The translations under genes were made by a program, and so were the position numbers. Of a DNA stretch of 14,695 nucleotides, positions 7,457 through 14,695 are shown piece after piece. The stretch lies in assembly GCA_001969505.1 (NCBI GenBank), contig LSSK01000768.1:1-14695 (forward strand). Reading direction: 5' to 3'. Source of the stretch: Zancudomyces culisetae (lineage: Eukaryota; Kickxellomycota; Harpellomycetes; Harpellales; Legeriomycetaceae). The notes under the pieces were generated by a model. That model was not told where the DNA came from, ran no database searches, and was given only the letters and a program-made list of their open reading frames with translations. The number at the start of each line of letters is the position of its first letter. The first letter of the stretch is position 1.

Positions 7457-9784
7457 ATGTCCGTCGTTGGCTTTGATATAGGAACATTGCAATCAGTTGT
7501 TGCTGTTGCACGTAACAGAGGAATCGATATACTTACAAATGATGTATCAAACAGAACGACACCAACAATGGTGTCGTTTGGTTCAAGAAGCAGAAATATC
7601 GGAGAGATGGCAAAGAATTTGGAAATGGGAAATTTCCGAAACACAGTTACCGGTTTGAAGAGATTGATAGGCAGATCGGTTGATGAAGAGGGGATCCAAG
7701 AGGAAGGCAAGTACTTTGGAGCCAAGATAGTAGACGTAGATGGAGAGGTAGGAGTAGAGGTAGATTACAGAGGCGAACGAACAAAATTCAGCGCTACACA
7801 GTTGTACGCAATGTACCTGGTCAAGCTGAAGGAGACAGCAGCAAAGGAACTGAAGAACAAGAGTTTGTACACAGTATTGTCAGTGCCAGGATGGTACACA
7901 GACAGACAAAGACGTTGTGTATTGCAAGCATGTGAAATTGCAGGATTGAACTGCTTGCGATTGATGAACGACTATATGGCGTCAGCATTGAGTTACGGAA
8001 TCACCAAGACAGATCTTCCAGAGGACAAGGCACGAAATGTGGTGTTTGTAGATATGGGATACAGTACATTTACAGTAGCCGTAGTTGCGTTTAAGAAGGG
8101 AGAATCTACAGTGCTTTCGACAGCCTACTCACGCAACTGTGGAGGAAGAGATTTGGATACAGCGTTGGTGGAACACTTCAAGAAGGTGTTTGGCCAGAAA
8201 TACAAGATCGACATTGATTCCAACGCCAAGGCTGGACTGAGACTACGAGCAGGATGTGAGAAGCTGAAAAAGATGTTGTCAGCCAACCCAGTCTCCAACA
8301 TCTCGGTTGAAAGCATCATGGAAGATATTGATGTTTCAGCAACCATGAGGCGTGAAGAGTTTGAAGAACTGATTGAGCCAGTTTTGAAGCGAATGGATGC
8401 CCCACTGCAACAAGCACTTGCTGATGCTGGCGTTCCTCTCAGTGATATCTACGCTGTTGAAACCGTTGGTGGTTCAATCAGAGTCCCAGCTGTTAAGAAG
8501 CGTCTTTCTGAGCAGATGCAAAAGGAGTTGAGTTTTACACTGAACCAAGACGAGGCTGTTGCTCGTGGTTGTGCCTTCCAATGCGCAATGTTGTCCCCAG
8601 TATTCCGTGTTCGTGAATTCGCAGTCAACGATATTGCTGCATACCCAATCACATTCAAGTGGGATCGCGTACCCGAAGACGAAGATGTTGAGCTAGAAAT
8701 CTTCCCCAGCAAGAACAAGATTCCATCAACCAAGCTTTCAACATTTGTTCGCAGCTCCGATTTCTCAGTTTCCGCCGAATACTCTTCAGTCGAAAACCTC
8801 ATTGCTGGAGCAAACCCTCACTTGCTGGACTTTTCCATTTCAAAGGTTGAGCCAAACAGTACCGTTAAGGTTAAGGCACGTCTTGATCTCAACGGTGTTA
8901 TAAACATCACTTCTGCTTACTCTGTTGAAGAAAAAGAAGTCGAAGAAGTAATTGAGAGCCAAACTCCTCCAGCCGAGGGTGAGGAACCAATGCAACAAAC
9001 CCGAATGGTCCGCAAACTTGTCAAGAAAGCCGACCTCCCTGTCGAACAAACTGCCCACTGCTATTCACCCGCCCAGCTTGATGTCTACAAGAAGGCTGAG
9101 GCCCAGATGTTTGAGAGCGATTTGCAAGTCGTTCTTGCCGAAAACGCCAAAAACTCACTTGAAGAATACATCTATGATATCCGCTCTAAGGTCGATGGTA
9201 AATACGCCCCATTCGTTGACCCCTCAACCAAGGACTCCTATGTTTCTCTACTTAACGATACTGAAGACTGGGTCTACTCAGAAGAGGCTGAATCCAGCTC
9301 ATACACCGTCTTTAACGATAAACTCTCTGCCCTCAAGCAAACTGGCGATCTTATCACCGAGCGGGCTGTTGAGCACGAAAAAAGACCAGCCAAATCCAAG
9401 GAACTACGTGACGCCATTTACTTCTGGTCCGACTTGGCCATGTCAAAGGATGCCAAGTACGATCACATTTCCAACGATGACCGCCAAAAAGTCTGTGCAC
9501 TTGCCGAAAAGGCTCAGGAATGGCTCGATGATGCTTCTATCCGCCAAAAGGGCCTCAAACTCTATGAATCACCTGTTCTCTTCACCTACCAGATTGAAAA
9601 TGAGCTTCAAACCCTTGCCCGGGGTGCTTCAACCATCATGAACAAGCCAAAACCAGCACCAGTACCAGTACCAACACCAGCTGCCGAGACAACCCCTTCT
9701 GCTGAATCAAAGACTGACAGCAATGCCAATCCTGAAAACTCTAAAGATGACACCACTACTCCCAGTGAGATGGATGTCGACTAA
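7457..9784 (+). CDS. Hsp110-family chaperone (Sse1/Hsp88 type)
   Basis: Intronless 775-codon gene, slightly longer than yeast Sse1 (693 aa). Hsp110 is the nucleotide-exchange factor of cytosolic Hsp70 and a holdase that aids disaggregation with J-proteins. Residues 1-385 are the actin-like ATPase domain, with phosphate-1 loop GFDIGTLQSVVAVARNRGID (5-24), phosphate-2 segment FVDMGYSTFTV (197-207) and adenosine motif VGGSIRVPAVKK (337-348). The region NRGIDIL and SNRTTPTMVSFG is characteristic of Hsp110 rather than canonical Hsp70. About 395-540 is the beta-sandwich with an acidic, Glu/Pro-rich loop at 492-515. About 550-730 is the alpha-helical lid, including the Hsp110 signature EEYIYDIRSK (569-578). 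A Pro/Val/Thr-rich linker (732-745) leads to an acidic tail ending EMDVD. The gene is visibly more GC-rich than its surroundings, and codon style changes near codon 300: GTA, AGA, TTG and ACA before; GTT/GTC, CGT/CGC, CTT/CTC and ACC after. Confidence 0.97.
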   Translation: MSVVGFDIGTLQSVVAVARNRGIDILTNDVSNRTTPTMVSFGSRSRNIGEMAKNLEMGNFRNTVTGLKRLIGRSVDEEGIQEEGKYFGAKIVDVDGEVGVEVDYRGERTKFSATQLYAMYLVKLKETAAKELKNKSLYTVLSVPGWYTDRQRRCVLQACEIAGLNCLRLMNDYMASALSYGITKTDLPEDKARNVVFVDMGYSTFTVAVVAFKKGESTVLSTAYSRNCGGRDLDTALVEHFKKVFGQKYKIDIDSNAKAGLRLRAGCEKLKKMLSANPVSNISVESIMEDIDVSATMRREEFEELIEPVLKRMDAPLQQALADAGVPLSDIYAVETVGGSIRVPAVKKRLSEQMQKELSFTLNQDEAVARGCAFQCAMLSPVFRVREFAVNDIAAYPITFKWDRVPEDEDVELEIFPSKNKIPSTKLSTFVRSSDFSVSAEYSSVENLIAGANPHLLDFSISKVEPNSTVKVKARLDLNGVINITSAYSVEEKEVEEVIESQTPPAEGEEPMQQTRMVRKLVKKADLPVEQTAHCYSPAQLDVYKKAEAQMFESDLQVVLAENAKNSLEEYIYDIRSKVDGKYAPFVDPSTKDSYVSLLNDTEDWVYSEEAESSSYTVFNDKLSALKQTGDLITERAVEHEKRPAKSKELRDAIYFWSDLAMSKDAKYDHISNDDRQKVCALAEKAQEWLDDASIRQKGLKLYESPVLFTYQIENELQTLARGASTIMNKPKPAPVPVPTPAAETTPSAESKTDSNANPENSKDDTTTPSEMDVD

Positions 9785-10465
9785 TCCCACGCTACTTTTT
9801 GGTCTTGTGGCAGTTTTGATTCATGTCATTTTTTTAAATCCCTAGATGAGCTTTATTTTTTTTAAAAAAACTTCGACCCATGTTTATTTTTTTCATTGCA
9901 ACATTATAAGTATATCATGTGTTAATCTCAAATTATTCCAACTATATTCTAGCAAATAAAATATCCGTAATTGTAATGGTGTAAAGTTTTGGCCAATTCA
10001 CATATATGAAAATACCATTTTGAGGATTTCAAACAATATGAGGTTGGGATGATAATAGCGCAGCTAATCCGCTCCAGACCAGTTTATCAAGAGATATCCA
10101 AAATCCTGGCTTTACCCAATTATGTTGGTTCATAGACTTTAATGGATAACCAATACAAAGCTTAAAAAATTACAATCATCCATCTAGAAAATCAAAAAAA
10201 AATGTCGAAAACTATGTTTCCAAGTATTTTGCTTTGTTAAACTTATTTACTTTTAGCTAATATGGGTTGATTAATCAAGTTACTAATAAAAATCCAACTT
10301 TGCTTCCAAAAAAGTGAAAATGAAGTCCTAAAGTAATTGTTTTTTTTTAGTTCTTAGTTTTGTCAACTTGCGCTTTTATATTATAAAAGATATACTTCCT
10401 ACCTTTACGAACCCCCCTCCAAAAATAAGTATCAGAATATCAAAAAGAAACAAACTAAGAAGAAA
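9785..10465. other. Intergenic region after the HSP110 gene
   Basis: Just after the stop come T-rich runs and a TTTATTTTTTTTAAAAAAAC stretch near 9850, then AATAAA at 9955-9960, a likely polyadenylation signal about 170 nt past the stop. The rest is AT-rich with no credible frame. The right end carries the promoter-like palindrome at 10373-10389. Confidence 0.5.
10373..10389. promoter_or_regulatory. Palindromic TATA element
   Basis: CTTTTATA-T-TATAAAAG is a perfect inverted repeat with 8-bp arms and a single central base. It presents a consensus TATAAAAG on both strands. It ends 76 bp before the ATG at 10466, an ordinary TATA-to-start distance, so it is the probable core promoter of the 218-aa gene. 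No gene lies immediately on the other side in the minus direction, as the Hsp110 gene ends there on the plus strand. Confidence 0.4.
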
Positions 10466-11122
10466 ATGCTTGAAAAATCCATTGCACGTACGACAAAACT
10501 TCAGACTAAGATCACCAATGCCATTTTCTATTACAAACTAAAATTTCCAATATTGGTAGTTGTAACAGTATCAGGTGGTATAAGGTTGAGTTTCAGGGGA
10601 TATCATTCTCTCTGTATTCTCGCTCTTATAACCATGCTTTCATCTTTTGTAATTCTATTTATGTTAACACTTTTTGTCACTGTGAAATGCTATCATTTGG
10701 AAGAATACAGAAAACACATTGTTGTTGCTCAAGCTACGGATATTATGTTAGCCTCCGCCACTAATCAACTACAAAAAAATAATTCTGCCCAGGTGCAAAT
10801 ACAGATAAACGATGGAGATCAGGAGCAAATTGAAATGGAAACAATAGGCAAGGACATTAAAGAAAGTCAGTCTTTTGATGAAGCTAGCCGTCTTTCAACC
10901 GAAACGATACATGAAACAAGCACCTCTTCTCTAATACCCACCCAACCTGCGGAAACTCAAGCTCACCAAACCTCCGCTGAAATGATAGAGAGATTTGAAA
11001 CAGAGGTAGAAAAAGCCGAAATTCTCACTAAAAAGCTCTCAGTAATTAAAGTTTATTATTTCTTTTCTAGTATAATAATGTACATTATATTTTATACAGC
11101 TATTTTTTCTTTTCTAGTATAA
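10466..11122 (+). CDS. Orphan membrane protein, 218 aa
   Basis: ATG in the A-rich context AGAAAATGC; ends TAA at 11120-11122. I recognise no family. A basic N-terminus (1-26) leads to a short hydrophobic stretch (27-39) and, after the loop RLSFRGYH, a clear helix at about 48-73. Residues 77-192 are hydrophilic: a Gln/Asn/Glu-rich part (100-130) and a Ser/Thr/Pro-rich part (133-170), then a charged helix-like segment (172-192, EMIERFETEVEKAEILTKK) that may form a coiled coil. A final hydrophobic segment spans 194-218. The last 22 codons run into a 47-bp tandem duplication, so the present C-terminus (FSFLV) comes from a shifted reading of the second copy. The frame and membrane segments make it believable, but with no homologue recognised it may be lineage-specific. 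Confidence 0.65.
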   Translation: MLEKSIARTTKLQTKITNAIFYYKLKFPILVVVTVSGGIRLSFRGYHSLCILALITMLSSFVILFMLTLFVTVKCYHLEEYRKHIVVAQATDIMLASATNQLQKNNSAQVQIQINDGDQEQIEMETIGKDIKESQSFDEASRLSTETIHETSTSSLIPTQPAETQAHQTSAEMIERFETEVEKAEILTKKLSVIKVYYFFSSIIMYIIFYTAIFSFLV

Positions 11123-11147
11123 TAATGTACATTATATTTTTTACGGT
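11054..11147. repeat. 47-bp tandem duplication across a stop codon
   Basis: Unit 11054-11100 is repeated at 11101-11147 with four mismatches by eye (at 11058, 11094, 11098 and 11100 of the first copy); similarity continues to 11151. Each copy contains the 14-bp palindrome ATAATGTACATTAT. Because 47 is not a multiple of three, the second copy is read in another frame, and its CTAGTATAA supplies the stop of the 218-aa gene. The few differences suggest the duplication is not brand new. Confidence 0.9.
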
Positions 11148-11151
11148 TATT

Positions 11152-11795
11152 AATTCTAGATAACAATCAGTAACGCTTTTTTGGCCATGTTCTAGTATTA
11201 TCTTTTTCATAATGTATTTGGTATATATCTTTTATAAGACGATTCACTACTTTTTACATCTTGTTACCATTATAGAGATAATACTATCATTTTTTTGATC
11301 CACTACTATTTAGGGAGGATGGAGGAATTATGAGAATATAAGCGCTACTTTTTATGATCGTAAAACATGATGCCAAGAGTTCATTCTATATGTACAAAAG
11401 TATATTGCATGATCAAAAAAATAAAATATAGAGTCTTAGAAAACGCAGAATTCTATATCTTTTATCTCCTGAGAATTACCAGGAATCAAGCAAGGCTTTA
11501 CTCAACACTTATTTATAAGCTGTATTTGCTTCATTTTTACAATTTTACAATATATCAGTTATTTTGACCTACATTTTGTTTTTCAGTATTCTCGATTTAT
11601 TTCTTGGAACACTACTTTATCAGCAAGAAAAATTACATAAATCGATCCTATTTGGCCTGAAAATTTTTTTTACTAGTTGCAAGTAACTAATATTATTAAG
11701 CTATCAATTTTTTTTGGCTTGTAAAAATTTCAAATACTAAAATACTAAAACAAAAAAAGTCAAAACCTCGAAATCAGAGATAAAAGAAGTCGAGA
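11152..11795. other. Intergenic region before PAM18
   Basis: AT-rich spacer with no clear promoter motif. A 66-codon ATG frame at 11367-11567 is Tyr/Ile/Leu-rich, as expected from translated AT-rich DNA, and shows no domain. The stretch before the PAM18 ATG is a run of A-rich sequence (CAAAAAAAGTCAAAAC) without a convincing TATA box. Confidence 0.5.
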
Positions 11796-12155
11796 ATGAG
11801 CAACGTTTTCATGTATGTCGGTGCAGGAATAGCCTCTGCAGCCATTCTAACTCGAATGGTTTTAAAATCCTCAGGTAGTTCGCAAATGTTAAAATCCGGA
11901 AGCAGAATACTGAAAGGTGTTGACAAGGTTGACAAGAAATTCGTCAAGGGTGGGTTTAATCTAAAAATGAGTAAAAAAGAAGCTGCATTAATTCTAGGTG
12001 TTAAGGAGCTTGGACTCACCAAGAACAAGGTAAAAGATGCCCACCGTAAGCTGATGATTAAAAACCATCCAGATCGTGGTGGATCACCGTATTTAGCTAC
12101 AAAGATTAACGAAGCCAAGGAATTTTTGGACAATAAGGCCAACCTGCCTAAATAG
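11796..12155 (+). CDS. PAM18: Pam18/Tim14, J-protein of the TIM23 import motor
   Basis: Intronless 119-codon gene. The N-terminus begins almost at once with a membrane helix (about 5-23, [17 protein letters not shown]). A basic matrix linker follows, then [20 protein letters not shown] (52-71) and a degenerate J domain with the HPD tripeptide at 91-93 in [20 protein letters not shown], a hallmark of Pam18. The protein sits in the mitochondrial inner membrane at the TIM23 channel. Its J domain stimulates the ATPase of matrix mtHsp70 (Ssc1) while Pam16 restrains it, pulling presequence proteins inward. The length and near absence of an intermembrane-space domain resemble human DNAJC19 (116 aa) rather than yeast Pam18 (168 aa, longer N-terminus). 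All key residues are present. Confidence 0.96.
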   Translation: MSNVFMYVGAGIASAAILTRMVLKSSGSSQMLKSGSRILKGVDKVDKKFVKGGFNLKMSKKEAALILGVKELGLTKNKVKDAHRKLMIKNHPDRGGSPYLATKINEAKEFLDNKANLPK

Positions 12156-12957
12156 CTATCTTCAAACTAAACGAAAGAAAATAAAACATTCCCAGTAAAC
12201 AACATTGTCGTACTTTATTAAAATTGTACTTGAATCTGCAAATGCAAGGACTTGCAAATTTCCGATTTCTATACACCTAGAAAAAAATAATATCTTTGTC
12301 TAGCCTTTTGATCATCAAAGAGATCAGATAAACCATTCCATCTTTTTTTATTTCTCTTATCCTTATGCAATACCATTAGAGTGGTATTTTCACCATCAAT
12401 AAAGCCTTATAGAATTGAATTATTTACCTTTTTTGGTATTTGTGTATCAAATGCTTGATCAAGAAGCTAAAGACCCATAGAAATTAAACCCATTTTATCT
12501 CTTATTAACATAACTAGTATTACGCAAGTTCAAAACGTTGATAAAAAATCTTAAATAAAGTCCTAAACAAAAAACTATTTCTAAACTAATCATAATTCGG
12601 CCAAGTATCACTCTGGTTCATAATATTTTTAAAACACCTAGTGTTACTGTAAAAAAAATCCAATAGATAAAAATTTGAATACTAGTTGCTCGATGAAGGG
12701 TGTATTCACAAAGATCAATTCAGGAAAATTCGTAAAAAAGATCACTAAGTTTTTAGATGTACCAGTTTCATATGAGCATGTCCTTCATCATATAATGTAT
12801 TGTGCACTTTTTTAATAGTATATTAATATTAAAGGTAGTCAATGGCCATCAAGATAACCTTTCCTGATACCTGAAGCATTTAATCCATCCTAAGTGCATT
12901 ACATCAATTTTCCGTTAACACACACGACTAAATAAAAGGTTTCGATACATCTTATTA
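12156..12957. other. Convergent spacer, no recognisable ABC remnant
   Basis: The region lies between the PAM18 stop and the last readable piece of the ABCA remnant. An AATAAA-like ATAAAA is close to the PAM18 stop at 12180. I read the minus strand for the rest of an ABC transporter (Walker A, LSGGQ, Walker B) and saw none. It is short, AT-rich and full of stops. No other gene, RNA or transposon end was recognised. Confidence 0.5.
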
Positions 12958-14123
12958 CTATAACGGCGTTGCTGCTTGGGATGATCCGATAACCACACAA
13001 ATAAAAAATGCTAACACCAACATGACAGATTAAAAATATAAAAGGTGAAGAACATTGCGAATAAATTGGAGTTCGTAAAGGCGGCAAATCCAAGTGCATA
13101 ACTCATTCCCATTGTAACCAACACGCAAAAGAATTCCAACACTGCATATGCTAAATACCAACTGAGCCAGTACACTTCTGAACGCAATCCCACAACCTGC
13201 ATAGCTTCACGGAGTTTTTTCTCTTTTTCACCAACTATCATCATCAAAACGTTAATGAATATAACCATCTGTGCACTAAAAAAAAACATGGGCCCCAAAG
13301 ATGAGATTATAAGATCACCAGATGATTTTGGAGGTACTTTAGGCCAGTCCTTCAAAGTTACATCTATGTTGGCATCCTTGTTTCCTGAATATCCAATAAT
13401 TGCTTCGTCTAATCCTCTCATAATTCCCAAAACTCTAGTGTTGTATGGTGAAGTTCCATTTCTTTGCACAGTTGTATTGTACCATAGTTGATACTTGAAT
13501 TGGTTATCGTTTCTGTTTACCTCAAAGGATACAGCAAAAGCAGTGGTATTTGGATTATACAATACATAGTCGTATACAAATTGTGTATCCGGAACACTCA
13601 CTACACCATATTTTCTTTTTGGACTGTCTTGCACTCCCAAGTCAAAAGCACCTTCATAGCGAATCGCATTGCTACTATCACTATTCAGTCCACTTCGTTG
13701 CATATTTTTGTTGGCGAATCGTTGCATAATCGCATCAGTGTCGGAATTGGATGGTGTGTACATCATGTTTATACAAGAACTACTTCTTGTTTCACCTTGA
13801 CAGTTATCTAACGGACCAAGATCATAGGTGCCAGGATGATCTATGGCTCGCAATACTTTAGCATCCAAAGCTTTTTGAAGACCGTATAGGAGCAACATAA
13901 ATACTACAGGACCTAGAACAACTTGACAAAAAGTGCTGACATAAGATTTTCTGAGCAGCGTGAAGTTTCTTACCAACATTATACGTAGTTGTTTGAGGAA
14001 AGAGGCAATGTAGCTGAGCTCTTTTGGCTTCGTCATCGCGAATGACTTGATACTTTCTTCGTACTCGCGAGTAACACTCCCCCCATATTTCTCGTCTTTG
14101 ATTAAGTCTCTACTGTCGTCCAT
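12958..14123 (-). pseudogene. ABCA-type ABC transporter remnant, membrane half only
   Basis: The first frame runs from ATG at 14123 for 370 codons to TAG at 13011. It begins with a cytoplasmic tail, a TM helix at about 62-83, then a large extracytoplasmic loop (about 84-270; sequons NTT and NGT near 192-224 and two Cys at 108 and 117). A second helix (about 272-297) leads to GEKEKKLREAMQVVGL (298-313), the conserved ABCA/ABC2-membrane signature, then helices at about 322-346 and 350 onward. Near 13025-13035 the homologous reading moves to another frame, where it continues (LAFFICVVIGSSQAAT) and stops at 12958-12960. Intact half-size ABCA proteins continue with more helices and an ATP-binding domain of several hundred residues; nothing of that lies in the remaining 800 bp. 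It is therefore probably a 3'-truncated, frameshifted pseudogene. An unrecognised intron plus an assembly fault is the alternative. Confidence 0.72.
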
Positions 14124-14695
14124 TGTTGTGAACTGCTTATACCGCTATAGAGTGTTAGATTTTACTTCTGTTCGTTTCATTCACAAATGTATATGTAGTC
14201 TCTTTGCGCAAACTTTTTAGAATACTTTGAATATACTGTCTTCTTTTTTATGTTTGTTTTTCAGTTCTGCAAATCAGTTGTTATTTATTGGGTGAAATCT
14301 CTGAATGTGCTAATAAATCTGTTGGGCATATAATCTCATATGTTTTTTTAACGTAACATTGTTTAATTTGACCCAAGCTGCGTCTTTCTATTTGCTAAAT
14401 TTGTCTGTAAAAAGTTTTTTCTATTTTTTTCTATTTTTTTTTGTTTTGAAGTGCCTTTTCATTTAACCCCCTTATTAATTTCAGGATCTAGCAAAACAAA
14501 CAAAAATAGACACATTTCTAGCCTCTCATTTTATCAACGTTGCTCACTTAGATGTGATTTGAGCAATTACACAATTACTCACCAATTAATGTTTTAAGAT
14601 GATTGGTGCTGTTTTAATCAGCTTTTTTTAAAATCTGAATTTACAAATTTGAGTTTCTTTTTTATGTTTTGCCGAGAGCACTTGGAAATTAAAAA
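14124..14695. other. AT-rich region upstream of the ABCA remnant
   Basis: Presumably the old promoter side of the minus-strand ABCA gene. T-rich tracts, including a CTATTTTTTT near-duplicate at about 14420-14438, dominate on the plus strand. No open frame, RNA gene or repeat of note was seen up to the window edge. Confidence 0.5.

Noticed and set aside
8952-9641. 229-codon plus-strand frame inside the Hsp110 gene
   Set aside because: It is a shadow frame produced by the C-rich third positions of the Hsp110 3' half; Pro/Ser/Lys/Thr-rich with no domain.
11042-11070. Mini-intron (GTAATT...TTTTCTAG) at the end of the 218-aa gene
   Set aside because: Only 29 nt with no branch site; too short for fungal splicing, and the TTTTCTAG is simply part of the 47-bp repeat.
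11367-11567. 66-codon ATG frame before PAM18
   Set aside because: Tyr/Ile/Leu-rich translation of AT-rich spacer, no domain, no supporting promoter.
12160-12957. Possible nucleotide-binding domain remains of the ABCA gene
   Set aside because: Minus-strand reading showed no Walker A, Walker B or LSGGQ-like motif, only short broken frames.

Overview
The window looks like nuclear DNA of an early-diverging fungus. Coding blocks are compact and mostly intronless, separated by long, very AT-rich spacers full of A/T homopolymer runs. One 85-bp spliceosomal intron (GT...CTAAC...AG) can be resolved. The recognisable proteins are eukaryotic and fungal in type: a cytosolic Hsp110 (Sse1/Hsp88), the TIM23 motor J-protein Pam18/Tim14, and an Mgr3-like TPR protein of the mitochondrial inner membrane. 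A Kickxellomycotina/Harpellales-like source is my best guess from gene style and composition. That placement is weak.

Layout, left to right: (1) 1-2259, AT-rich with no convincing gene, ending in a TATA-type promoter. (2) 2260-2976 (+), a 238-aa protein with a possible Tubby-C/LURP-one-like beta fold. (3) 3369-4827 (-), an Mgr3-like gene convergent with the previous one. It has a hidden 3' intron and a 40-codon terminal exon; spliced product 457 aa. (4) 5923-6300 (+), a small secreted, cysteine-rich protein with a GPI-type tail. (5) 7457-9784 (+), the 775-aa Hsp110, with a strong TATA box and a candidate step-type heat-shock element far upstream. (6) 10466-11122 (+), an orphan 218-aa membrane protein whose last codons and stop lie in a 47-bp tandem duplication. 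(7) 11796-12155 (+), Pam18. (8) 12958-14123 (-), the front membrane half of an ABCA-type ABC transporter, broken by a frameshift and lacking any ATP-binding domain. (9) 14124-14695, AT-rich with no gene.

The three confidently named genes all concern protein folding or quality control: Hsp110 is the exchange factor for cytosolic Hsp70, Pam18 drives mtHsp70 in import, and Mgr3 feeds substrates to the i-AAA protease. They are not an operon and the closeness may be chance. I found no mobile element, tRNA, rRNA, CRISPR array or obvious new multi-gene system. The items most worth a second look are the ABCA remnant, the duplication that rewrote a protein C-terminus, the codon-style switch inside the Hsp110 gene, the secreted cysteine-rich protein and the cryptic terminal exon of the Mgr3-like gene.
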